Assembly (NCBI GenBank): GCA_018223125.1
Contig: JAAEZA010000025.1
Span: 1-56,054, forward strand
Direction: 5' to 3'
From: Paracoccaceae bacterium
Lineage (GTDB): Bacteria; Pseudomonadota; Alphaproteobacteria; Rhodobacterales; Rhodobacteraceae
DNA length: 56,054 nt
The stretch's first letter is position 1; each line of letters begins with the position of its first letter. A program made the translations under genes and the position numbers. Below are positions 45,992 through 54,398 of the stretch, one piece after another. Under the pieces are notes generated by a model. The model did not search any database, was not told the origin of the DNA, and worked only from the letters and a program-made list of their open reading frames with translations.

Positions 45992-47155
45992 TTATTCGGC
46001 CAGTTCGCGCATCACCCTGATCAGATCGGCCTTGCCCTCAAACCCGATGCCAACCAGTTCAGGCATGGTGATATGGCCGTCAATCACTTCTACCCCGTCG
46101 GGAAAGCCGCCATAAGGCTGGAACAGGTCGGGATAGCTTTCGTTTCCGCCAAGCCCCAGCCCCGCCGCGATGTTCAATGACATCTGGTGCCCGCCATGGG
46201 GAATGCAGCGTCTCGGGGACCAGCCGAACTGTGCAAGCACATCAAGCGTGCGTTCGTATTCCACCAGCCCGTAAGACAGGGCGCAGTCAAATTGCAGCCA
46301 GTCCCGATCCGGCCGCATGCCGCCGTAGCGCAACAGGTTGCGGGCATCCTGATGGGAAAACAGGTTTTCCCCTGTGGCCATAGGGGCCGGATAGAATTCG
46401 GAGATCGCGGCCTGCAACGCATAGTCCAGTGGATCGCCGATTTCTTCGTACCAGAACAGCGGATAGCTCCGCAGCATCTTGGCATAACTGATGGCTGTCT
46501 CCAGATCGAAGCGCCCGTTGGCATCCACTGCCAGCTGTGCCTCTGTACCGATTTCATCTAGCACAGCTTCGATCCTGCGCTGGTCCTCTGCCAGAGTCGC
46601 GCCGCCGATTTTCATCTTTACCACAGTATAGCCGCGATCCACGTAGCTGCGCATTTCGCGGCGCAAGGCGCTGTCGTCCTTGCCCGGATAGTAATAGCCC
46701 CCCGCCGCATAAACAAACACACGCGGATCAGCTGTGATCCCCTTACGCTCTGCCAGCAGGCGGAACAGCGGTTTTTCGGCAATCTTCGCAATCGCATCCC
46801 ACACCGCCATGTCAAGCGTCCCAACCGCGACCGAGCGTTCACCATGCCCGCCCGGTTTTTCGTTCTGCATCATGGCGGCCCAGATTTTGTGACCGTCCAG
46901 ATTGTCGCCGGTTTCATTAAGCAGGGTTTTCGGGTCTGCCTCCAGAATACGGTCCCTGAAACGTTCGCGGATCAGCCCGCCCTGTCCGTATCGCCCGTTG
47001 GAGTTGAAGCCGTATCCAACAACGCGCCGACCGTCCCGTACAACATCCGTGACGACGGCCACCAGACTGGCGGTCATTTTGGAAAAGTCGATATAGGCGT
47101 TACGGATCGGAGAAGCGATAGGTTTGGTGACTTCTACAATATCAACGATGCGCAT
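45992..47155 (-). CDS. tarD: D(-)-tartrate dehydratase (enolase superfamily)
   Basis: The 387-residue enzyme dehydrates D-tartrate to oxaloacetate. It has the mandelate racemase subgroup residues in place: base pair K180/K182 in VVKMKIGG, metal ligands D211, E237 and E263, and H320 in IPHGGHQMS. Each is offset by two from K184, D213, E239, E265 and H322 as I recall them in the Bradyrhizobium enzyme, and long blocks agree (GYGFNSNGRYGQGGLIRERF, AAGGYYYPGK). It lies 12 bp after the MarR regulator gene, so the two form an operon. Confidence 0.9.
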   Translation of the reverse strand: MRIVDIVEVTKPIASPIRNAYIDFSKMTASLVAVVTDVVRDGRRVVGYGFNSNGRYGQGGLIRERFRDRILEADPKTLLNETGDNLDGHKIWAAMMQNEKPGGHGERSVAVGTLDMAVWDAIAKIAEKPLFRLLAERKGITADPRVFVYAAGGYYYPGKDDSALRREMRSYVDRGYTVVKMKIGGATLAEDQRRIEAVLDEIGTEAQLAVDANGRFDLETAISYAKMLRSYPLFWYEEIGDPLDYALQAAISEFYPAPMATGENLFSHQDARNLLRYGGMRPDRDWLQFDCALSYGLVEYERTLDVLAQFGWSPRRCIPHGGHQMSLNIAAGLGLGGNESYPDLFQPYGGFPDGVEVIDGHITMPELVGIGFEGKADLIRVMRELAE

Positions 47156-47167
47156 GATAATTCCGCC

Positions 47168-47608
47168 CTAATCTGTGTGCTGTCCGGGATCCAGTTGGCC
47201 AAGCAGGTCAAGAAGCTGCTCGTATTTATCGGGGCCGAGTTTTGCCTTGAAACCTGCCACGATCTTCACCGCCTCGCCAGAGCGGTCGTCAATGATTTTC
47301 TGCCCTTCCGGTGTGATTGCGATGATCTGTTTGCGGCGGTCGTGTTCGCCCCGTGTCTGGGTGATCAGGCCCTTGTCCCGCATGGTTGCCGCAATCCGTG
47401 TCAGACTTGGAAACAGCAGGCTGGCACGATCCGCCAACGTCGAGGAATCAAGCGCGCCATATTCCGACAAAACGCGAAGAACACGCCATTGCTGTTCCGT
47501 GATGCCTGAATCCGAAAGCATCTCGCGGATCGGGATCATCACGCCTTCGCGGGCGCGCATCAGGGCAATCGGCAAAGAACGGGAAGTAGATGGAATTTTC
47601 GACGTCAT
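47168..47608 (-). CDS. MarR family regulator (HpaR-like)
   Basis: The 146-residue regulator has the HpaR N-terminus (SRSLPIALMRAREGVMIPIR) and a winged helix (GITEQQWRVLRVLSEYGALD, FPSLTRIAATMRDKGLI, RGEHDRRKQIIAITPEGQ). HpaR normally represses homoprotocatechuate catabolic genes, but here it is followed by the tartrate dehydratase gene and no hpa enzyme is in the window. The start at 47608 gives the family length; 31 further in-frame residues upstream are rejected. Confidence 0.85.
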   Translation of the reverse strand: MTSKIPSTSRSLPIALMRAREGVMIPIREMLSDSGITEQQWRVLRVLSEYGALDSSTLADRASLLFPSLTRIAATMRDKGLITQTRGEHDRRKQIIAITPEGQKIIDDRSGEAVKIVAGFKAKLGPDKYEQLLDLLGQLDPGQHTD

Positions 47609-47720
47609 GGAAAAACCGGTTCTTGTATTTCTGTGCCATTCTCCAACGTTTTCCGCGATAAGGCCAGCAGCTTCGTGTCGCAAAAGCCCGTTGGGCGGCA
47701 AATCGTGGCGTCGCGACCGG

Positions 47721-48626
47721 CTATAGATCCGTGTTTCGCAGTTGGTCTAATGCGCGGCGCGCTGTTTCGGGATCAAAGATGCCGTGCTCTCCGATCAGAA
47801 CAAGGGTGCTGCCGGTTTCACGGCATTCGGGCGCGCGGGACAGGGCCACACGATTGCCCGCCAGTTGAAAAAGGGTAACCGCGGGTTGGCTTTCGAACCG
47901 CACAAAACCCTTGGCCCGCAGCAGAGAGGGCGTCAGTGCGGTGATAACCCTCTGGAATTGCCGCAGGTTCAGCGGTGTCTCGCAGTGCCATTCCATATGG
48001 CAAAAGCGGTTGTCGGGCTGCAAGGGGGCGGTTGAAACTGCCCGCAGCGGCGCATCCCTGAAGAAAAGCACGCTCAATGGAACCGGTTCTTGCATGTCCA
48101 GCATCAGTTTGCGCCCCTGCACCGACAAAGCCAGTTTGAGCCTTTCTTTCGCCGGATCATCCACCATGGCGGTTTTCGACAGACACAGCACATCGGAACC
48201 GCGCAGTTGTGCCTGCCACAGCGGATCGTCCTGCCGCGCAGGATCGGTGGCATCAATAATGCCGACCACGGTTTCCAACCGCGCCTGTGCCCAGATCACA
48301 GGGTCCATCAGCGATTGCGTGATACCCGCCGGATCTGCCACGCCGCTGGCCTCTATCACGATCAGATCAGGGGCGGGATCCCGCGACAGCACCAGCTTGA
48401 GCGTGCGCATAAGATCGCCCTGAAGCGAACAGCAGATGCAGCCGTTTTTCAGCCCGATCACCCCGTCTGCCGCACTATCCAGCAAGGCGGCGTCGATGTT
48501 GATCGAACCGAAGTCGTTCACAATCGCTGCAATCCGCCGCCCGTGATCCTGTAGCAAGAGGCGGTTTATAAACGTAGTTTTACCGGACCCCAGAAAGCCT
48601 GTGACCAGAAGGACAGGAACTCTCAC
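47721..48626 (-). CDS. CobW/COG0523 GTPase, putative metallochaperone
   Basis: The 301-residue protein has Walker A GFLGSGKTT (residues 10-18), the metal-binding GCICC (about 62-66, with CxCC), the Walker B/G3 region VIEASGVADPAG and a C-terminal CobW domain. The usual G4 motif NKxD reads LSKTAM here, so both the Asn and Asp that select guanine are changed. COG0523 proteins insert Zn, Co or Fe into client enzymes. It overlaps the N-acyl-D-amino-acid deacylase gene by 4 bp, so that zinc enzyme, and perhaps the M81 protein, are likely clients. Confidence 0.86.
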   Translation of the reverse strand: MRVPVLLVTGFLGSGKTTFINRLLLQDHGRRIAAIVNDFGSINIDAALLDSAADGVIGLKNGCICCSLQGDLMRTLKLVLSRDPAPDLIVIEASGVADPAGITQSLMDPVIWAQARLETVVGIIDATDPARQDDPLWQAQLRGSDVLCLSKTAMVDDPAKERLKLALSVQGRKLMLDMQEPVPLSVLFFRDAPLRAVSTAPLQPDNRFCHMEWHCETPLNLRQFQRVITALTPSLLRAKGFVRFESQPAVTLFQLAGNRVALSRAPECRETGSTLVLIGEHGIFDPETARRALDQLRNTDL

Positions 48627-50125
48627 GCTGCGCCGCGTTTTATCGGTTTGCCCGGAGCGGCAGCGGTTTCCAGCTTGCCTTCATGGATCACCGTTTCGCC
48701 GTTCACCAGCAAATACCGGACGCCATCGGACGGACGGTTCATAGCGGTGAAATCCGCCTTGTCGGTCAGGGTTTCCAGATCAAACACAACAATGTCTGCA
48801 TCACAGCCCTCTTGCAAGCGCACCTTTCTGCGAATTGCAGGAGCACAACTTTCGATAACCTTGGCCGGCAGGATGGTACATTTGGCCAGCGCCTCCATCA
48901 GCGGCATGGTTTCACGCTCACGCACATGTTCGCGCAGAAAACGCGTGAACGTACCCGAAGAACGGGGGTGTGCCGACAGGTTTTCAGGCAGTGGCCAGTC
49001 CAGGCCTTCGTAAATGCTGCCGTCCTCGTTAATCCAAGGCATTGCATCCGATGCAATAGAACCGCCCGGATAGGTCACCGAGAGATCCAGCAGGCGGCGG
49101 TGTTCGTCATTGGCTTCCACATCAAGGAAATGCCACATCACCAGATCGGTGGGGTCTTCTTCCCGCGCGGTTCGCATATCGTCGCGACCTGTAAAGCGGT
49201 GGTGGTTGCGGATCAGTTCTATGTTGGAATAGTCGCTGCCCGTGCGATTTTTGAAATCGGGGTCCATGAAAAACCCCGCACTGACCACTGTCGCGCCTGT
49301 GCCATAGGGGTAGGCTTCGGTTGTGACGGGAAGCCCCTGATCCTGTGCCTTTTTCACCAGTTCCACGACCCGCTCGATATCCATCAGGGAAGTCGAGTTC
49401 AGGTGGCAGATGTGCATATGCGCACCGGTCGCCCCTGCCAGCCCGATCAGCCGGACATAGCTGTCAACCGAACTTTGCGGGTCGATGTTGCTGAGGTAAG
49501 CAATATGGGTGAAGGTCGGAGCGTTATACTCATATGCCAGATCGCAGATATCAGCCATTTCCTTCACTCCGGCCCCCGGCGCATAGCCGTTGGGCAGGCC
49601 GATCCCGATGGCACCGTCTTCCAGCCCCTGACGGACATGCGCTACAATGTCTTTGGTTTGTTCGGGGGAAGCAGCTTCGGTGGACCAGTCCATATTGTCC
49701 GATCCGGCCCCCATCTGGTCAATCGGGTGCACGGATGCGTCCAGTTCGATTGCGCCGAATGTGGCCTTGCGCCCGAAGATCCACGCCGCTGCCGTGCCGT
49801 AGTTCAGGGCACGGGGCTGTTTGGCCTGCCGTGCGTACCAGTCGGCTACAGGCAAGGCGCCCACTTCCAGTTCCAGTGTTGTTGTCACCCCGTCAAAGGC
49901 CTGCATCCGGTCCGCCGCCACGGATTGGCCATGGGCGTGCAGGTCCAGAAATCCGGGCGCCACGATCAGGCCGGTGGCGTCGATCTCCTGTTCTGCGCTG
50001 CCATCGAATTGGCCGACAGCCGCGATGGAGCCGCCTTTGACGGCAAGGTCGCAGACCTGATCAAAGCCGGTTTCAGGGTCCATGACACGGCCATTTCGCA
50101 GGATGATATCAAAGCTGTGCGCCAT
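48623..50125 (-). CDS. N-acyl-D-amino-acid deacylase family amidohydrolase
   Basis: The 500-residue amidohydrolase has PGFLDLHAHGQS with the HxH metal pair (about residues 58-69), HICHLNSTS (about 238), the late SDAMPW with the catalytic Asp (about 365) and GTFTRFLREHVRERETMPLMEA, a C-terminal block typical of D-aminoacylases (quoted in part). It would free a D-amino acid from its N-acyl form. The FAD oxidase of the same operon could then oxidise the product. It starts 12 bp after the M81 gene and overlaps the CobW gene by 4 bp. Confidence 0.87.
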   Translation of the reverse strand: MAHSFDIILRNGRVMDPETGFDQVCDLAVKGGSIAAVGQFDGSAEQEIDATGLIVAPGFLDLHAHGQSVAADRMQAFDGVTTTLELEVGALPVADWYARQAKQPRALNYGTAAAWIFGRKATFGAIELDASVHPIDQMGAGSDNMDWSTEAASPEQTKDIVAHVRQGLEDGAIGIGLPNGYAPGAGVKEMADICDLAYEYNAPTFTHIAYLSNIDPQSSVDSYVRLIGLAGATGAHMHICHLNSTSLMDIERVVELVKKAQDQGLPVTTEAYPYGTGATVVSAGFFMDPDFKNRTGSDYSNIELIRNHHRFTGRDDMRTAREEDPTDLVMWHFLDVEANDEHRRLLDLSVTYPGGSIASDAMPWINEDGSIYEGLDWPLPENLSAHPRSSGTFTRFLREHVRERETMPLMEALAKCTILPAKVIESCAPAIRRKVRLQEGCDADIVVFDLETLTDKADFTAMNRPSDGVRYLLVNGETVIHEGKLETAAAPGKPIKRGAA

Positions 50126-50137
50126 TAGACTTTCTTT

Positions 50138-51586
50138 CTAAATGAAGGGGTTTTCGACTTTGGGCCAGTAGTTCCCGTCCCGTTTGGTGAAGGGCACTAT
50201 GGTGAAATCAGGCGTGATTGCGCCGGGTGTGCCAAGGTGGATCACCTCGGCTGCAATCGGGGCAAAGCCGTCATAGAAATGCTGCGAGGATTTTACGACA
50301 ATGTACTTCATTGCCGCCAGATCTATCCCGAGGTTGGTAAAGGCTTCGGGGTGGAATGTCTGCGTGCGCCGTGTGTTCACAACAATATGGATGCCTTCGG
50401 ATTCCAGCCAGACACAATCGCCCATATTCATTTCGGCGCTGCCCAGATGCTGGACTGAGTCCCGCTTGATCCCGCGCACCACCACGTTCAGATCAACCGG
50501 ATCGCCGGACATGGGGCCGATCTTGCCGCCAATGCGCACCGCCATTTCCGCGCCTTCACCGGCGTCGATACACATGGCCACCAGTACCGGATCCCAGAAG
50601 GTGGCAAAGGCAATATCTTTCAGGCCGCGTTTAATCGCTTCAACCAGCACAAAGGTTGAATCCGACGGTGCGCCGCCCCCTGCGTTATCGGCAAAATCTG
50701 CCAGCACTACAGGCGCTGCATTCAGGGCGACTGCCTTGTCGATTCCGTCCGACATGCTTGGAAAACGGCGCAGGTCATCGCGCATATCCCAGAGTTCCTG
50801 CCCCAGTGCCCTGGCCCGTCGGGAGGCCAGTTCTGCATCGTCATCCGTGATAACCAGCGTGCGCGTCCCGCAGCGCGGGTTGTCCCCCCAAGGGAAGCCG
50901 TGGACCAGTGAGACGGACAGAATGCCGTCCTTGCCTTCCATTGCTGACATGCGATCCACGTAACTGCGGACCGGTTCGAACGGGGTATGGTACATCGCCA
51001 TCATCCGGCAATCATAATCCCGCATCACCGGTCGGGTTTTGCCCGTTGCCGCATCGGCGCACAGGGTGAAGAGTTCTTCGGCCCGCTCCACCACGTCGAT
51101 ATGGGGATATTCCTTGTAGCAGATAATCGCTGTGGCATTGTCGAGCATCAGTTCCGTCAGGTGGCAATGGGGGTCAAGTTCCAGTCCGATTACCGCATCC
51201 GGCCCGACAATATCGCGGACACGCAGCATCATGTCGCCTTCGCAATCGTCGTATCCTTGCGCGATCATCGCGCCGTGCATGGACATCAGCACCACATCCA
51301 CCGGCATGGCTGCGCGCAGGTCGTCCAGTATGTCGTCCCGCATGGTTTCGTAGACAGAGCGCACGGTCGGGCCGGCGGGCTGGGCGTATGTGGACAGACC
51401 CTCAGCCACCTGCCATCCCAAGGCTTCGGCTCTCTTGCGCCAAAGCGTTGCAGCTGCTGCATAAAGCCCCGCTTCCCCGCGTGAGGCTTCTTTGGTGTAA
51501 AGATGTTCCTTAAAACCGCTCCACCCTGTCGGGATCGGGGAGAAGGAGTTCGTTTCGGTAGCCAGGGAAGCCATAAACAGTTTCAT
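50138..51586 (-). CDS. M81 family metallopeptidase (MlrC-like)
   Basis: The 482-residue protein has the MlrC start (MKLFMASLATETNSFSPIPT), MSMHGAMIAQGYDDCEGDM near residue 105, GLELDPHCHLT near residue 138 and a C-terminal domain from about residue 300. MlrC is a zinc enzyme that cleaves linear microcystin products containing D-amino acids and Adda. In the setting of a D-aminoacylase and an amino-acid oxidase it may cleave small peptides or amides with D-residues. It overlaps the small TRAP permease by 4 bp. Confidence 0.88.
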   Translation of the reverse strand: MKLFMASLATETNSFSPIPTGWSGFKEHLYTKEASRGEAGLYAAAATLWRKRAEALGWQVAEGLSTYAQPAGPTVRSVYETMRDDILDDLRAAMPVDVVLMSMHGAMIAQGYDDCEGDMMLRVRDIVGPDAVIGLELDPHCHLTELMLDNATAIICYKEYPHIDVVERAEELFTLCADAATGKTRPVMRDYDCRMMAMYHTPFEPVRSYVDRMSAMEGKDGILSVSLVHGFPWGDNPRCGTRTLVITDDDAELASRRARALGQELWDMRDDLRRFPSMSDGIDKAVALNAAPVVLADFADNAGGGAPSDSTFVLVEAIKRGLKDIAFATFWDPVLVAMCIDAGEGAEMAVRIGGKIGPMSGDPVDLNVVVRGIKRDSVQHLGSAEMNMGDCVWLESEGIHIVVNTRRTQTFHPEAFTNLGIDLAAMKYIVVKSSQHFYDGFAPIAAEVIHLGTPGAITPDFTIVPFTKRDGNYWPKVENPFI

Positions 51587-52107
51587 TTCGCAGTCCTCAG
51601 ATCAGCGACGGCACGGACCAGATCGGCCAGTACGTGAATTAAAATAAGCGTAAAGGCGAGCGGTATCGCGATACCAAAGACCACCATTGGCAGGTCCATG
51701 GTTTCCGTCTGCCGCCCTGCCAGCCGCGCGATATAGCCCCGCGCGGGATTGGCGTTCAGGCCGAAAAAGCTGAACCATAAGATAGGCAGTACAAAGCACA
51801 TGACCCCGAAAGATCGTGCCAGAGTAAAAGCCAGACCCTTTGCACCGGCCGCCTTGAGCGCATTGGGAAACAACGTCGGGTCCAGCCGGTAGCGATAGGC
51901 GCAGGATGCGCCAAGCAAACCGCCCCAGACCATAGAGAACCTTGCCAGTTCTTCGGTCCACACAGGCGGCTGATGCAAAAGGTATCGGGCGATCACCTGC
52001 CAACCGGCTGCGGCAAGCATCACGGCAACCGCCAGCGCTGCGCCGATCAGGGCCACACGGTTCAGCCCCCATGAAAGCCGGTTCAGAATATCGGAAATCG
52101 CCCGCAT
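51583..52107 (-). CDS. TRAP transporter small permease (DctQ family)
   Basis: The 174-residue protein has four hydrophobic segments (about residues 17-35, 50-66, 89-110 and 136-160), with WTEELARFSMVWGGLLGAS between the first and third, a typical DctQ sequence. It starts 3 bp after the binding-protein stop and overlaps the M81 start by 4 bp. Confidence 0.9.
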   Translation of the reverse strand: MRAISDILNRLSWGLNRVALIGAALAVAVMLAAAGWQVIARYLLHQPPVWTEELARFSMVWGGLLGASCAYRYRLDPTLFPNALKAAGAKGLAFTLARSFGVMCFVLPILWFSFFGLNANPARGYIARLAGRQTETMDLPMVVFGIAIPLAFTLILIHVLADLVRAVADLRTAK

Positions 52108-52110
52108 GGT

Positions 52111-53082
52111 TTAGCGCCCGACCGCTTTGTTCCAAGCCTCAAGACCACCTTCTGGCATTTTGGTGGACTCATAAAGCGGTTGGCTTGCCGCGCGGAATTT
52201 GGCGCGTTCCTCGGGTGTCAGCTCGATCACTTCTATACCCGCTTCTTCCAGCTGCTTGAGCACTTCAGAATCGTCGGATACCAGTTCACGGTTGGCTTTG
52301 TGGGCCGCATCGACTGCCTGTTGCACGATTTCGCGTTCGGCGTCGGACAGGGATTGATACCAGTCTTCGGAGGCAATTGCGACCCGGACGGAGGGGCTCA
52401 TCTGCGCGTTGGTGAAATATTTGATAAAGGCAGTATGCCCGTAAGTCAGTGGCACAAACGCCGGATTGATGTAGCCGCCAGCCACGCCGGTTTGCAGCGC
52501 GTTCGGCACTTCGGACCATGAAACGATTGTGCCCTTGGAGCCCCATTGTTCAAACGTGTTGATTTGCACTTCGTCCAGTGCACGCATCCGCACGCCTTCC
52601 ATGTCCTCGAACTTGCGGATCGGAACTTCTGTGGTGAAAATGCCGGTGGGTGTACCGGTCATCACCAGATCAAGCACACGCACGCCTTTCGGGGTGGTGC
52701 CTTCGTTGATCTTTGCCAGCATACCGCCTTCATCAAGGGCAGTGTCCAGTTGCGCCATATCATCGAAGAAGTAAGGCATCATGGAGCCAAAGATCGTCGA
52801 GTCCAGCGTGCCAGCGGATTTTGCATCCGACATGGACACTTCCAGCAGCCCCTGGCTGACCTGATCCAGCCGCTCGGCTTCCTCACCCAGTGAATTGCGT
52901 TCGTATTCCGCAGCCTCGATCCCGTTGGCATTCAGATAGTTGCCAAAGGTATGCGCCCAGACATAGGTGCCGGATTTTTCAAGATCGGGCGGGCTGTCCA
53001 GCGCGATTTTGACTTCTGCCGCGACGGGCAATGCAAAGCTTAGTGCAACGGCAGAGGCCGTCAGGATCTTTGTCAGTTTCAT
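52111..53082 (-). CDS. TRAP transporter substrate-binding protein (DctP family)
   Basis: The 323-residue periplasmic protein has a signal peptide (MKLTKILTASAVALSFALPVAA, residues 1-22). The DctP pattern follows: NSLGEEAERLDQVSQGLLEV, GMRMRALDEVQ-like VRMRALDEVQINTFEQWGS, and VPNALQTGVAGGYINPAFV. The conserved Arg of VRMRA (about residue 160) usually binds the substrate carboxylate. The start at 53082 has AGGGAAGGAA upstream; a much longer in-frame ORF to 53739 is antisense-like noise within the large permease. It is third in the operon, after the large permease. Confidence 0.92.
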   Translation of the reverse strand: MKLTKILTASAVALSFALPVAAEVKIALDSPPDLEKSGTYVWAHTFGNYLNANGIEAAEYERNSLGEEAERLDQVSQGLLEVSMSDAKSAGTLDSTIFGSMMPYFFDDMAQLDTALDEGGMLAKINEGTTPKGVRVLDLVMTGTPTGIFTTEVPIRKFEDMEGVRMRALDEVQINTFEQWGSKGTIVSWSEVPNALQTGVAGGYINPAFVPLTYGHTAFIKYFTNAQMSPSVRVAIASEDWYQSLSDAEREIVQQAVDAAHKANRELVSDDSEVLKQLEEAGIEVIELTPEERAKFRAASQPLYESTKMPEGGLEAWNKAVGR

Positions 53083-53114
53083 GGTTATTTCCTTCCCTGT
53101 TAAGTTGGTTGGTC

Positions 53115-54398
53115 TTATTTCCACAGTCCCAGTGTTCGCGGCAGCCAGAGGCTGATTTCCGGCGTAAAGACGAGTATTCCCAGTGCAATGATTTCGGCGA
53201 CGACGAAGGGCAGCACAGCGCGGGCCAGCTTCCAGTAATCGACGCCCGTGACGGTAGAGACGATCAGCAAGCATCCCCCTAAAGGTGGCGACACCAGCCC
53301 GATACACAGATTGAAACAGATGACGATCCCCAGATGCACGGGATCCGCCCCGTTGGCGAGTGCGACAGGCGCCAGCAGTGGCACCAGCAGGGCCAGCGCA
53401 ACCGGCACATCCATTACCATGCCTGCGATAATAAAAATCAGGTTCATCACCAGCAAAAAGCCGACCGGCCCCAGACCCATCTGCTCCACCAGACCGGCGA
53501 TGGCCTGCGGAATACGTTCCAGCGCGGCCAGATGGCCGAAGGCCGCCACGGCGCAAAGGATCATGAAGATAGATCCGGTCAGAATGGCGGTGCGGGTGAA
53601 GCTTTCCCACATATCTTTCAGAGAGAGCGGGGAATAAAAGAAGGCGGCAATCACGGCAGCAAAGACGGCAACGGCAGCAGCTTCTGTCGGGGTCATCCAC
53701 CCCAGCACAATGCCCCCGACGATGATGATTGGCAGGCACAATGCCGGCAGCGCCTTGAAAACTGCGGGCAGCAGGGCAGGGGCGTCGCCTTTTTCCACGC
53801 GGGGGTGATCCTCGCGCCAGGCAAACCAGGCGTTTACGGCGAAAAGCACTGCGGCCAGTAGCAGGCCGGGCAGGATGCCGGCCACGAAAAGCGCTGCCAC
53901 AGAGGTTTGCATCAGCGCGCCGTAAAAGATGAGAATGATCGAAGGTGGTACAATCGGGCCGATGATCGAAGACGCCGCGGTAATTGCCCCTGCATATTCC
54001 GCACTGTACCCCCGTTCTCGCATCGCTGGCACCAGCGTGTTTGACAGGGCAGCCGCATCCGCCACGGCCGAGCCTGAAATCCCTGCGAAAAACACCGATG
54101 TCATGATGTTCACATGCCCCAGCCCGCCGCGCAGCCGTCCGATCAGCGCCATAGACAAATCAATCAGGGATTTGGTGACACCGCCACGGTTCATCAATTC
54201 GCCGGCGAGTATAAACAAAGGCATGGCCAGCAGGGAGAAGATGCTGATCTGGGAGAAAACCTTCTGGGGCAGCACCGCCAGATAGCGGGAGTTGTCTGAC
54301 AGGATAAACGTCAGCGCAGCAGCCCCCCCGATCACATAAGCCAGTGCCAGACCGGAGGCCAGCAAAGCGGCGGCGATGAAGGGGACAATCCAGATCAT
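53115..54398 (-). CDS. TRAP transporter large permease (DctM family)
   Basis: The 427-residue polytopic protein has DctM segments: SLLAMPLFILAGELMNRGGV near residue 55, FFAGISGSAVADAAALSNTL near residue 103, ASSIIGPIVPPSIILIFYGA near residue 142 and GLVSPPLGGCLLIVSTVTGV near residue 370. It is the ion-coupled channel of the system. It overlaps the FAD oxidase gene by 4 bp. Confidence 0.94.
   Translation of the reverse strand: MIWIVPFIAAALLASGLALAYVIGGAAALTFILSDNSRYLAVLPQKVFSQISIFSLLAMPLFILAGELMNRGGVTKSLIDLSMALIGRLRGGLGHVNIMTSVFFAGISGSAVADAAALSNTLVPAMRERGYSAEYAGAITAASSIIGPIVPPSIILIFYGALMQTSVAALFVAGILPGLLLAAVLFAVNAWFAWREDHPRVEKGDAPALLPAVFKALPALCLPIIIVGGIVLGWMTPTEAAAVAVFAAVIAAFFYSPLSLKDMWESFTRTAILTGSIFMILCAVAAFGHLAALERIPQAIAGLVEQMGLGPVGFLLVMNLIFIIAGMVMDVPVALALLVPLLAPVALANGADPVHLGIVICFNLCIGLVSPPLGGCLLIVSTVTGVDYWKLARAVLPFVVAEIIALGILVFTPEISLWLPRTLGLWK

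Noticed and set aside
48683-50128. A 481-codon open frame on the + strand opposite the N-acyl-D-amino-acid deacylase gene
   Set aside because: It mirrors the real gene, has no recognisable domain and no ribosome-binding site, and would break the tight operon on the other strand.
53083-53739. N-terminal extension of the TRAP binding protein to 542 residues
   Set aside because: The extension runs through the end of the large permease gene in another frame, and the signal peptide with a good ribosome-binding site marks the start at 53082.
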